Assembly (NCBI RefSeq): GCF_042453785.1
Contig: NC_091670.1
Location: 33,243,501 to 33,307,500 of the forward strand
Reading direction: 5' to 3'
DNA from: Malus domestica
Taxonomy: Eukaryota; Streptophyta; Magnoliopsida; Rosales; Rosaceae
DNA: 64,000 nucleotides
The first letter of the stretch is position 1. Each line of letters begins with the position of its first letter. Shown here piece by piece: positions 1-9,592 of the stretch. The translations under genes and the position numbers were made by a program. The notes beneath the pieces were generated by a model that ran no database searches, was not told the DNA's origin, and saw only the letters and a list, made by a program, of their open reading frames with translations.

Positions 1-784
1 TAGGCAAGTAAGAAGGATCACATACAACTTTTTTGCACTTAGCAGTTTCCCCTTCAGATGTGACACCGATAACTTTCCCTTCCTCGTTGAACTCTACCTA
101 GCATCATGCATCAAACTCAGTGTCTAGACAGGAATTAAACACAAACTAATGCAAAATGAAAGAGTGTTAAACCCAAGAAAACAGTGTAAGGATTACCTTG
201 CACTCAGGCTTATTCAACATATAAGTCCCACCATAAACTGTACTCAGGCTTATTCAACATCTATGAACCCCGACTAGTATTTACCTTCATTCTTTTCATA
301 GTATCTAGAGCAGGCTCATTCAGGTAGCAATCATCCCTATGAAGTGCCAAAGCATGCCTAATGAAGTCAACATTGTTGTCATCAAGACCATATTTTCTGT
401 CAAAACATCAACCATACAAAAATATAAATAAATGTTCTTGGATTGTTACTTTATCAAAATAAGACCAACTTTCTTTTCTACAAGGAACCCTATACAATAG
501 AAAACATAGACAAAGCATTGGTACCAATGAGATTGTAAAGACACAAGTTATGATTCTTCTTAGAATGATTATAGAGTTCATTTGCAAAAAAGGTTATTGC
601 CCTAGCACTTACGCGATCAAATCTCTAGTGGTCACTCTTGTTAAGTTCATTCCCTCATGTGTTTTAGGATCAGTTTCACTATAATCTTGAACATATAGAA
701 TGAACTTGCGTGCAATGAGCTTTTCAATCAGACCCATGAGTGGAGATTTAAGGGCCTCCATGTAGTTACTGGAACCTTGTGAAC
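1..784 (-). pseudogene. Rab GDP dissociation inhibitor (GDI) pseudogene, partial
   Basis: Four exon-like blocks on the minus strand translate to the middle of plant RabGDI, the protein that extracts prenylated Rab GTPases from membranes. They lie at 784-613 (MEALKSPLMG, YVQDYSETDPKTHEGM), 396-285 (KYGLDDNNVDFI, HALALHRDD), about 250-197 (VYGGTYMLNKPECK) and 97-1 ([24 protein letters not shown]). GT and AG splice sites survive between several blocks, so this is a genomic copy and not a retrocopy. Breaks: one base is missing just before MEALKSP. The segment between RMK and VYGG, which normally holds about 30 residues, is replaced by a short direct repeat (202-220 and 242-260). Several conserved residues have changed. 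No N-terminal GDI exon was seen upstream, and the left edge is cut by the window. The family call is firm; loss of function is inferred from the breaks. Confidence 0.85.
202..260. repeat. Short direct repeat inside the GDI pseudogene
   Basis: A 19-bp sequence (starting ACTCAGGCTTATTC) occurs at 202-220 and again at 242-260, a 40-bp period. It duplicates the LNKPEC-coding part of the GDI exon and sits where upstream exon sequence is missing. Confidence 0.8.
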
Positions 785-1653
785 CTGTTGCAACAAGTGA
801 GATCCCACCCATAAGGTTTAAGATGAAATTTATACAGGACAATGTGTGAGTGTAGTTACTAAATGCAACTCAACTCATTTCTCAAACCCGATACCAAAAT
901 CCAAAAACTCTAGTCCAACATGATACCAAAATCTATTGAAACTAGACCTAAATTACAAATTTAACTTTGCATCCTCCCTTACAACAGCAATTTCATGATG
1001 ATTATCATCATTTTGGGACTGAAATGGCATAAAATGTGAAAACCCCAAATTCTAATCTCAATTTGACCCTAAAAATTAAAACCTTAATTTTTTTAATTTG
1101 TTCAAGTGCAGAGGTTTATTATTGAAAATTTCTCAAACCCAAAGCACCTAACTCAAATAAAGCCCAGTAATACCACGATCTACAAAACAAATTGAAGAAA
1201 TAATGTCGGATTCGAAGTTTACCAGACAAGAGGAGCATATGAGGGCCAGCAGGATGCAGTTGAGGGTGAGCAGGACGCAGAGATGAGGATGAGGAGGACG
1301 ACGATGAGGGAGCAGGGTGAGGATCAAATTGCAGGAGAAGGGAGATGACGGGATTAGAGGGCAGCTTAGCAGTCCTCTCCGAATCGGGGGGTCTCGCTAA
1401 GACCTGTTAGCGAGGGACTCAATCAAGGCGAGTCCCTACTAGTCCCACTAAACTTAGTCCAGGTAGGGAACAAACACAAGACTAGACTAAAACTTAGTCC
1501 AATCTAGTTTAATGAGGGCTAGTGATGCCAAACAAACACACCCTTAGAGTCCATGTCCTTTTTCTAGCAGACATAATTAACCATAAAGTATTAGTTGAGA
1601 GCGAGGTTGGAAAACAAGGCCAAGGATTTTAGGAGTCGCGAGCAACATTGGTT
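785..1653. other. No gene recognised; possible TE fragment at 1380-1550
   Basis: AT-rich sequence with no coding resemblance. The part at about 1380-1550 is richer in GC, with repeated words such as AGTCCC and TTAGTCCA. It looks like the end of a DNA transposon, but no terminal repeats or target duplication could be paired. Confidence 0.4.
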
Positions 1654-1663
1654 GTCATATATG

Positions 1664-1884
1664 GGAAAGGATCCATGCTGGATCTTTTCCTAGGAATCCT
1701 AAGGATCCCGTGATCTCATCCGTTTATCGTATATCGTGTGGTCAGAAATCGTTTCAAAATTTTAAATTTTAAATTAAATATGAATAGTACCTAACGAAAA
1801 CTAACTACACGATATAAGATGAACGAGTGAGATCACGGGATCCCTAGGATAGCTAGGAAAGAGATCCAGCAAGGATCCTTTTCC
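1664..1884. mobile_element. Mutator-type MITE, 221 bp
   Basis: The two halves form a long imperfect inverted repeat. The left arm starts GGAAAGGATCCATGCTGGAT and the right arm ends ATCCAGCAAGGATCCTTTTCC when read on the plus strand. It is flanked by a perfect 10-bp direct repeat GTCATATATG at 1654-1663 and 1885-1894. A 9-11 bp target-site duplication with long inverted repeats fits the Mutator superfamily. It has no coding capacity. Confidence 0.85.
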
Positions 1885-1894
1885 GTCATATATG

Positions 1895-2336
1895 ACGGTG
1901 AACTTGGTTCGCTCAATTTTTAGAGAGAAAAAGGAATGGATGAGAAGATTGGGTAGCCTCTTCATTAGCCGGAGAGAGTGTTATGGTAATTTTATACACA
2001 CCATAAAATCTTTGATGGTAATTTTTTGCAATCCCAGGGCATGGTTCTCAATTCCATTTTGCCTCTCCATCAATTCTTCCTTAAGCAACCATTTTTGAGA
2101 ACCAAATGAGAATTCCTCTACAAAAATGTTGGAAAATATCAAAAATTACTTCTTTTTTTTGCAAAATAAAAATTAATACACATTGATAAATAAAATAAAA
2201 TAATTACAAAGTACACTTGATTTACAGATTCTTAGAAATTTATTTTACAGTGGATTTCCAGGTAAAATTAAGAATATGCAGAAATGTATGCATTACACCA
2301 GAATAGAGTACTTTGATACTTTGATTCTTGAAGGTG
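1895..2336. other. No gene recognised
   Basis: AT-rich sequence with short open frames of no recognisable family. Confidence 0.4.
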
Positions 2337-2651
2337 TTAAATGACAAATAGCAAGTATGTTGTGTTAGCTAAATTAAGTAACTGTTTTCTGATGTGATAA
2401 AAACAAGAGGAAAGCATTATGGCAAAAGCATGTTTTTTGATGGGCTTCATAATGCTTAGAGATTCCAGTTCTGTGCGAGAAAACTTTTCAAAGTTAATAA
2501 TCAACTGATGAACTTGCTGCTCCTTAGTTTTGACTTGCGCCTCATAAATCAAATTTTGTGTTTTACATCCTCCGCAGTAAGAAGCATAATCACAAGGAGT
2601 GTCCACAAAGTCCCAAGGAGGAGAAATTGTCTCCACCTTTGTCACCTGCAC
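2337..2651 (-). pseudogene. TrmA/RumA-like RNA (uracil-5) methyltransferase exon fragment
   Basis: The minus-strand frame reads VETISPPWDFVDTPC, then YCGGCKTQNL, YEAQVKTKEQQ and ESLSIMKPI. This is the region with the CX5CXXC iron-sulfur cysteine motif (CDYASYCGGC) found near the N-terminal side of TrmA/RumA-type tRNA/rRNA m5U methyltransferases. The block is preceded by an AG acceptor at about 2646 (TGCAG then GTGACAAAG), consistent with an authentic exon. After MKPI the sequence diverges, and no SAM-binding or catalytic cysteine region follows, so only this piece remains. No other exon of the family was found nearby. The family call comes from motif recognition. It is interpreted as an exon-scale fragment, not a working gene. 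Confidence 0.7.
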
Positions 2652-2842
2652 TTTTTACCCAAGAAAAATATATTGTTATTGTCTTGAAAAGTTCTTGAAA
2701 TGGACATGAGATAACTTTCATCACATGCACTAGACTATGAATTGTGTAAGGGCAATCACATAAAATTCAAAACCAATATAGGTAGCATGTAATTTCTCAA
2801 GTTGTATATAGTAGAACCAGCATTCTTGTGTATCATGCAGGT

Positions 2843-2955
2843 TTTACAACCACCACTCCGCTAAAACTTAAGTAGAGACTTTAAGTACAGCAGTATTCCT
2901 CCTACCATGCTAGGGACAACTGCCACAGTCTCCAGCATCATTGCACGACACCCAT
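2843..2955 (-). pseudogene. Alternative oxidase (AOX) exon fragment with in-frame stop
   Basis: After a TTTCAG acceptor at about 2955, the minus strand encodes [20 protein letters not shown], then [13 protein letters not shown], a TAG stop, and RSGGC. This matches the di-iron core of plant mitochondrial alternative oxidase, including the first conserved E in the LET motif. The stop falls where the family has a residue before the SGG motif. After SGGC the homology ends. AOX normally continues with a helix carrying a second iron-ligand set, which is absent here. It lies about 200 bp upstream, in the same orientation, of the methyltransferase fragment; the two come from unrelated genes. Confidence 0.8.
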
Positions 2956-4017
2956 ACCATCTCTGAAACATATATACCAGTGAACAACAACTGGGAACAT
3001 ATTGGAATGAAAAGAATAAGCTTCAACCAAAATCTTATGATCAATAAAGATGCTGCAATCACAAAACACTAACTTAGGAAGCTTCTACACAGATTGCAGT
3101 TCCTCATAATGAAGAGGCATGTAATTACAAATTCGTCTAAAAATGCACACCCATAACCAAACATAAATTGACATGCATTGATCAATAAAAAAGTGGCTTA
3201 ATCATTTTTCTTGAAAGGTTTTGGGGTACTGCTAAAATGTGGATTACTGGGAATATGTTCATAGCAAAGTTACACTTAAGTTTGAAATCGAGGAAGTACA
3301 CTGAAAGTGGAAACAACATTAAAAACTTAAAACAAACTCAGAATCTCACACAGTCATTTATCCATTTCACTAATCAAGAGCACAAAAGATACTTTCCCTT
3401 ATCCAGATTTTCTTCAGCTAATATACTCACATAGTGGAAAGATGAATGTAAAAGTCACAATAAAATATATCCCAAAATTCCAGAAGAACTCAGAAATCAA
3501 AGCTTAAAAATGCAAAAGCATCAGAATGATTTAAAATCGGTTTATAATAACATATAAACCGACTTCTTGATGAACTAAAAGATTTCCTTGTTTTACAATT
3601 ACATCGCATAAGAAAACGCAAAATGTATAATCATATATATAAAATAAAACATATAACCTTATTTCCTTGGACAGAGAAAAGCTATAAACTACAAAAATGA
3701 CTTAATTCTAAATACTTCAATCTAAATTTTGAACCCGACACAAAAAAATAGTATGAGATTGGCACTATGATCTAGCTAAAACAATCAACTAGCAAACAAC
3801 ATTGATCTGAACCCTTAATTCACGATCCGAAGCTATATTTCTTGATTGCTTAATTAGCTATACACATTTGAATTAAACTAGATTCAAAAGCGTACCACGC
3901 CAACATCGTTGTAGAATTGTAGTCCATGATCAGAAGATCTGCAACAGAAGCCAAAACACATCGTTTTAAGTGCAAATTACGTGCAATCGAGAGAGCGACA
4001 AAACAGTAGAAAGATTG

Positions 4018-4019
<2 letters not shown>
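2956..4019. other. No gene recognised
   Basis: AT-rich. Minus-strand splice-like signals occur (a TTGCAG acceptor at about 3942 and GTACGC donors at about 3893 and 4085), which suggests leader exons of a decayed minus-strand transcript. No protein family could be assigned. Confidence 0.3.

Positions 4020-4021
<2 letters not shown>

Positions 4022-4069
<48 letters not shown>
4022..4069. repeat. (GA)n microsatellite
   Basis: About 23 uninterrupted GA units. The Leu/Ser-rich open frame over it is an artefact of the repeat. Confidence 0.97.
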
Positions 4070-4073
<4 letters not shown>

Positions 4074-4162
4074 AACGATTGCGTACCTATGACGTTTTTT
4101 TGCTGATGTCGGTGAAAAGTCTAGTCCCTTCTCATCTTTACAGAAGGGAAAGAGAGTCAGAA

Positions 4163-4166
<4 letters not shown>

Positions 4167-4226
<60 letters not shown>
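4167..4226. repeat. (GA)n microsatellite, second array
   Basis: About 29 GA units, 100 bp from the first array. Paired GA tracts are common in 5' leaders of plant genes and may mark the leader of the decayed minus-strand transcript. Confidence 0.97.
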
Positions 4227-4228
<2 letters not shown>

Positions 4229-5370
4229 CGTTTTGCATGTAAGAGATCGCCTTTTGATAGAGATGGAGATGGATCAAAATTAAGTTTGGGGTCAGATCGT
4301 ATCTATAGATTTTGCATAGTGATAGGCATGGAGTTGAGATCTGAAACTAGAAATAAAAAAAGGAAGGTTTCAAATGTTAGGAAGAAATGGGGGAGGATAG
4401 AGAATAGTAGGGAGATCTGTAAGTGAAATTAAACGAAAAAAGGCTTGCCGTCAGGGGCAAAACCAGAAATTAATGATTAGGCCATTTTAAATTTACCGTT
4501 TTAATGTTAGGTTTTGTTCTAACTATTAAATAAAGTTATTACTTGGTTTTTGGTTAAAATTCAAAGTTTTTAAGCCATTTTCATTAGTTTTCCTATTATT
4601 TATAAGAGAGAAGTGCGACTCGAAATTAGTATGTGACATTAATCTTTGAACCTTCTAGGTAGGGAGAATTTTTTTTTCAAATTTTTAGTATTCAAGCAGG
4701 TACTCCACATATTATAAAATAAGTAGAAAGACAAAAAAATATGTTAATTTTCTCCAACATATAATATGACATGTAAAATGCTGCTCAAGTACTCTATACT
4801 TTAAAAATAAGTAGAAAATCCTCATGTATAGAGTGAGCACTGAGGAGCATGCATTAGCATGAGTCAGTCGGGGCGTTGGAAGATTCAAACTATGACATTG
4901 ACGGGCTCCTTAATTCTGGTCCAATCAGACTGTATTTTATTTTCTTCCATGCTTAATTACATATTATATTTTCCGATCAAAAAAATCAGGCATTGACATT
5001 TGACATTGAAAACTTTAGATATTGAAAACCTCCAACATAATAACAAGAAATTTCGTTTGCCCTAATTTCATCAAAACGTGATTTTGACAGTTCCATTATC
5101 ACCAAATTATTGCAAGTCATTTGGACATAAGAGAAATGCTAAAAAAACTCTTTATGACTTCTCTGTCATTTCATGTTTTTTGAACAGCGATTTATAATAT
5201 TAAAAGAAGAATTAACGTGAGATGATATAAAATTTATAAAGTGTTTCACTTTAAAAGAGTCTTTTTAGCATTTTACTTTGACATAAAGTTGGATGACTTA
5301 ATGGGCATGCAAACGTAGAAACCTTGACCTAGCACTAACATTTGGTCAGATAAAACGCGTTTTGGTGCAG
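4227..5370. other. Intergenic; upstream region of the peptide gene
   Basis: AT-rich non-coding. The part at about 4845-5110 has a diverged second copy at 10540-10760 (shared words GGAGCATGCAT, TTGGAAGATTCAAA, TCTGGTCCAATC). Confidence 0.5.
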
Positions 5371-5376
5371 GTCGCA

Positions 5377-5394
5377 TTTATATTATATATATAT
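5377..5394 (+). promoter_or_regulatory. Probable TATA region of the peptide gene
   Basis: TATATTATATATATAT lies 50-65 bp upstream of the ATG at 5442. It sits between two imperfect copies of a motif (GCAGGTCGCATTTA and GTAGGTCGCATTTA, about 5367 and 5406). Confidence 0.4.
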
Positions 5395-5441
5395 CGCGTT
5401 GTGGTGTAGGTCGCATTTAGCTTACTAGCTTGGCTAGGGGA

Positions 5442-5983
5442 ATGAAGGAGCCAAACTTTATACCTCTACTAATGAAAATGGTTCCCTTCCTTGTATTGCT
5501 ATTGTTATCATCAAAATTAGTTGTTGCCGATGTTTCAGAAGATCCAATACACGGTTACCCTCCCTCTCTCTTATCTCTCATATTATATCTCATATGCATT
5601 AAATTATTGTTTTGGCCGTTTGATATCTATTTTATTTTTAATTTCAAAAGAACAAAATACTGAAAGTTTTTTTTTATATTATATATATATATATATATAT
5701 GCTTTGATTTCGGTTTCAATTTTCAAAATTTTTTAACACTTATCAAACAAGTTTCACAAAAATAAAACTGAAAAACTAAAAATTTAAAATTTAAATGGTT
5801 GTTGAATGAGCCCTTAACAAACATCTAGTCATCTGTAACGATGAAAAGTTTCTTTTTGCTATTGCAGAGAATGCAGCACGGAAGATGATCATCAGTAGGT
5901 CGCATCCGCAAATGGATATGATTTTGGCAGGGAAAGATCCAATAGACGTACCAATAGGTTCTAAACCACCGGGATCGGGATAA
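5442..5983 (+). CDS. Small cysteine-free secreted peptide precursor (two exons, 75 aa)
   Basis: Exon 1 is 5442-5553 and exon 2 is 5868-5983, joined by a phase-1 GT-AG intron (donor at CACG|GTTACC, acceptor TTGCAG|AG). The product starts MKEPNFIPLLMKMVPFLVLL with a strong hydrophobic signal segment ending near VVADVSED. A short polar region follows, with a basic stretch (ENAARKMIISRSH). It ends in a Pro/Gly/Ser tail, PIDVPIGSKPPGSG, just before TAA. There is no cysteine. Signal peptide, variable pro-region and small Pro/Gly-rich C-terminus is the layout of secreted peptide-hormone precursors (PIP, CEP, IDA and SCOOP type). The tail does not clearly match any one consensus, so no family is assigned. 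The start is the first ATG after the TATA region. AATAAA at 6135-6140 gives a plausible 3' end. The upstream in-frame region has no ATG. Expression is unproven. Confidence 0.55.
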
Positions 5984-6134
5984 TAGCTATAAATTATATG
6001 TGTCGCTGTTGCATTGGTTCAAAGTGCCACGTCGACAAGCTTGTGAGAAGGATGGTTAGGCGAATATCTCCAAGCAAGCCTGTCAGAAGAATGATTAGTA
6101 TCTTTGTTTGTACTAAATTTTTCTACATGTTTGT

Positions 6135-6140
6135 AATAAA
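6135..6140 (+). terminator. Putative polyadenylation signal of the peptide gene
   Basis: AATAAA, 152 bp downstream of the stop codon, within a T/A-rich 3' region. Confidence 0.45.
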
Positions 6141-7432
6141 ACACTTATAAATAAGTATGAACAAGACTTGACTGCTCAATTTTCAGCGGCCACTCCTGCT
6201 TATACCCAATCTCGGATGGATACGTATTCAAGTTTTGATTTTTTTAATCAAAATTTGGACACTTGTCCACACATGATTGGGTATAAGTAGAAATGACTGC
6301 TGAATTGTTCAGTAGCCAAGTTAATTCCAATAAGTATTTACAAGCAAAACTGCTTTTTACAGAGAAAGTCTCAAACAAATCCTTAATGCTTAGTTGAAAA
6401 GTTGAAAAACGAATGAATGGACGAAAAAGTTAAATCCAAAATAACTGTTGTTACCTACTATATAATCTTTTGTGGAAAAAAGGGATGCTAAAAAAAGTTA
6501 CGCAAAAATGTTGTTCTTATTAACAATGTTAGGCATGGTTTTAAAATGCGCTAGGCGAGCAGTGGGAATGGATCTAGCGCCTAGGCGTTTTTATAGTTTT
6601 AATGAGATTTGTGGAGTGCTAATAATAGTTCTTTAAATTTATTATGTAATTGTTTGGGCCCAAAATAATATTATTGGGCTGAGCGTAGGTTTATGTTCTA
6701 TCAAAAGCTTTTCCAAAAATAATATGGGCCGTCCAGTGGTCATAAGCCACCTAGTCAGGTCGGTCGAGTCCTATTGCAAGAAGGTTTAGACTGGATAAGA
6801 GCGAATGGGTCGAGTCCTAGTATGATAAGGAGTCTTAATGGAATAAGGATGCTGAGATTTGAGAAGTGAATGCTGCCAGATAAAGAGTTTGGTTCAAAGT
6901 CCTAATAAAGGTAGGATTGGCTGAGACGTGGTTAGATTAGGATAAAGAATCCTAATCCGAGTATAGTCTTGGTTCGGCCATGATAAGGTTGGCTGCTATA
7001 AATAAGGAAGAGGTGTATCATTCTAAGTCCCTCCAATTCAACACACAAATTGCCCTGCGCAAACCCTCACTCTACTCGAAACCTCTCAAACATCTTGAGA
7101 TTTTTATTTTCTTTTTCGCCAACACATCTTTAGTTTGGATAAACAGCACTGTGAAGACAACCGGTGAACACCTTCAGTTTGGATAAACAACACTGTTGCC
7201 GTAGAATCAGCCGACCACAGAGCACCTTAAGTTTGGATAAACATCACTGCGTCGAGGCCTACTGGTTATCTATCCAAGTCTCGGTGAAGAAGGATTTTCG
7301 AGTTCTTGTTGGTAGAGGTCATCTCATTAGCCTTCTTGGCAAAGTGAGGTGTTACAAGTTACCAGGCTCGGCACATTGAACGCTGAGTTGTTTTATGTTT
7401 AGATACTCGCAAGTGGGATTTAAAGTTCGGCA

Positions 7433-7608
7433 TTCTGACGGCCGAACTATATTTACGATTAAGACGTACATTTGTTTTGAGTACTTGTGCCCAGTGTTCT
7501 AAAAAGCGGCCTAGGCGGCGTTCTGACAACCGAACTATATTTACGATTAAGATGTACATTTGTTTTGAGTACTTGTGCCCAGTATTCTAAAAAGCGGCCT
7601 AGGCGGCG
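7433..7608. repeat. 88-bp tandem duplication spanning a hAT insertion junction
   Basis: Units 7433-7520 and 7521-7608 are near-identical. Each holds 50 bp of LTR sequence, the 8-bp target CTTGTGCC and the first about 28 bp of the hAT-like element (CAGTRTTCTAAAAAGCGGCC). The duplication therefore happened after the hAT insertion. Confidence 0.85.
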
Positions 7609-8721
7609 CCTAGGCGCTGAGCGTAGGTGTGCTGATCCGATTAGGTCCAAATCGTTAAGAAAAATCGGGGAGCTATTAGGTGTCCACCTAGGCGCTCTTA
7701 GGCGGCCTGGGCGGTCTAGGCGGAGTGAAATGTTTCCTGGCTTCGGACTCTCCGCTCTGCCAAAGCAGCTCCGGAACGACGGGCTTCTGCACACCCAGTG
7801 TGGAACTCCTGCTTATGTGGCGCTGGAGGTGCTGAGGAAGAAGGGGTACGACATATTTAAGGCGGATATTTGGTCGTGCGAAGTTGTGCTGTTTGTTTTG
7901 CTGGCTGGATTTCTACCGTTCCAGGTCGAGAATCTAATGAACTTGTACATGAAGGTTTTCAAGGCGGAGTTTGAATGTCCGCCATGGTTTTAGACGAAGG
8001 CGAAGCGGTTGATCTCGAAAATGTTGGTTACTATGCAAAACAGAAGAAGAGGAAACCAAAAAAAAAAAAAGGAAGAATTTACAGAAGGAAAACGGAAAAA
8101 AAAAAAAAAAGGAAGACAAACTGAAGAAGAGGAAACAGAAAGAAAACGAAGACAATGAGGAAAAGGAAAGAATAAAAAAGAAGAAAAGTTTTCCGGTTTT
8201 GTCAAAATGGTTTGGGAGTCTCTAGGCTGATTTGAGTGATGGGGACTATGGGTGGAGGGGAGGGGTCACACCACCACACACGTGGTGCTTTATTTAATGG
8301 GGAAGAAAGGATGCATGCACCTCTTCATAATTGTTTTTTCATGATTTCCTGACCTCAAGCTCAACTTTCAATTGATATATAGGTTTCTGATCAGTTTTGG
8401 GTGAGATTTTTACTTTTTATGTTTCAAAAATAAGATATAATCATTTAAAATATCTTAAGTTATATAGCATATATGTTTAATGTGTTTTTAAATTTTGAAC
8501 ACTTGTTAGATACTTTTTTTGTATTTTATCATTCTTTTATTATCTTATTCATGGATTTCATACAAATATAATTTTTTATGTGTACTTATTTAGAAGATAT
8601 ACAAGAAATTTACCTAAATTCGCCTAGGCCACCTAGGCGCCCGCCTAGATCCCGCCTTACCGCCTAGGCGCTAGAAACCAGCCGACCGCCCGACTAGCGC
8701 CTAGCGTTTTTTAGAACCTTG
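7580..8721 (+). mobile_element. Non-autonomous hAT-like element with captured CIPK fragment
   Basis: The ends are CAGTATTCTAAAAAG and, reading inward from the right, CAAGGTTCTAAAAAACG. They are flanked by a perfect 8-bp duplication CTTGTGCC (7572-7579 and 8722-8729). An 8-bp duplication with short CA-starting inverted repeats is the hAT pattern. Subterminal regions are dense in CTAGGCG repeats on both sides. The interior carries a protein-kinase fragment at about 7733-8025 and no transposase, so the element depends on a partner and has a Pack-TE layout. A related right end without this cargo occurs at 14340-14442. Confidence 0.8.
7733..8025 (+). pseudogene. CIPK (CBL-interacting protein kinase) fragment in the hAT-like element
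   Basis: The frame reads [51 protein letters not shown], then ECPPWF, a TAG stop and TKAKRLISKM. This is the CIPK/SnRK3 activation loop through the catalytic C-lobe. Changes from the family pattern: the D of DFG is G, the APE motif is ALE, and a stop replaces the residue after PPWF. The N-lobe, the HRD loop and the C-terminal NAF/FISL regulatory domain are absent. No introns are visible, as expected for the many intronless CIPK genes. It is cargo, not a functional kinase. Confidence 0.9.
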
Positions 8722-9070
8722 CTTGTGCCCATATAGTTTGGTGTCGATTTGGTGTGCTTATACTCTTACGAATATAATCACTATGACCGAATCCGACGCC
8801 GACGATTTGTGAACTTCGCAGAACTAGCAGCTTTGTCTTCAGGCTCTAGAACCCGAAAATCGAGACGTGTTCCTTCCTTGGCCACAATCGCAAGATTAAG
8901 AAGTCAGCAGCTCGCCCAACACCACGCAACACATTCTACTCCCGGCTGAGCTCGGTCGACGAGTTAGCACGCCCCGCACACAACCGAATGACGTAGTTAG
9001 CTTATTAGTTACTCGGTCTACGTGTCACATAAGCTTGGTAGCTTTTAGGGTCAACAGTAACATAAATAAA

Positions 9071-9592
9071 TGTTTATTTATACTTAAAAAAATACATAAT
9101 TGTGCTAAGATACATAAATTACAAAATAGAATGAGATATAGATTAAAATGTATTAGAAAACATGGAAACAAGCATATAGTGACTGTTTATCCAAGTATTC
9201 AATAAATCTCTTATAATTTATTAAAAAAATAAATACAAAATGAAAGTTATCTATTTTTTGTCTAGGTAGGCTAGGCGGGCGCCTAGACAAGTCTAGGGGC
9301 CCTTTCTTAATTTTCAAACTCTTAGGAATGAATGTTTATTTATACTTAAAAAAAATACATAATTGTGCTAAGATACATAAATTACAAAATAGAATGAGAT
9401 ATAGATTAAAATGTATTAAAAAACATAGAAACAAGCATATAATGACGGTTCATCCAAATATTCAATAAATCTCTTATAATTTATTAAAAAAATAAATACA
9501 AAATGAAAGTTATCTATTTTTTGTCTAGGTAGGCTAGGCGGACGCCTAGACAAGTCTAGGGGCCCTTTCTTAATTTTCAAACTCTTAGGAAT
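9071..9592. repeat. Tandem duplication, two units of about 262 bp
   Basis: Two nearly identical AT-rich units, each ending in a CTAGGCG-type segment and AAACTCTTAGGAAT. The minus-strand open frame over unit 2 and beyond (9416-9826) has no family resemblance and is not called as a gene. Confidence 0.9.

Larger units (their letters stand above)
6651..9056 (+). mobile_element. Solo LTR (about 1.26 kb without its nested hAT insert)
   Basis: It begins TGTTTGGGCCC and ends GGGTCAACA, the TG...CA ends expected of an LTR. The flanks are GTAAT (6646-6650) and GTAAC (9057-9061), a 4/5-matching 5-bp target duplication. Internal CTATAAATAAGG at about 6994 looks like the LTR TATA box. Three spaced copies of TTTGGATAAACA follow it (about 7133-7245). 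No internal gag/pol or second LTR is present, so it probably arose by LTR-LTR recombination. A hAT-like element sits inside at 7580-8721. Confidence 0.6.
6534..9592. mobile_element. CTAGGCG-family transposon remnant, interrupted by a solo LTR
   Basis: A left part at about 6534-6645 (GGTTTTAAAATGCGCTAGG, GCGCCTAGGCG) and a right part from 9057 carry the same GCCTAGGCG words as the hAT-like element inside. The right part is a tandem pair: 9071-9332 and 9333-9592, about 262 bp each and nearly identical, both ending with GGCTAGGCGG(G/A)CGCCTAGAC and TTCAAACTCTTAGGAAT. The element is split by the LTR at 6651-9056. No coding sequence. Confidence 0.55.

Noticed and set aside
3966..4277. Open frame with long Leu-Ser repeats on the minus strand
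   Set aside because: It is only the translation of two (GA)n microsatellites.
7487..7993. A full 168-residue kinase-like gene
   Set aside because: Its first 80 residues are transposon CTAGGCG sequence and only the rest is CIPK. It lacks the N-lobe and HRD and ends at a premature stop, so it is called as a captured fragment.
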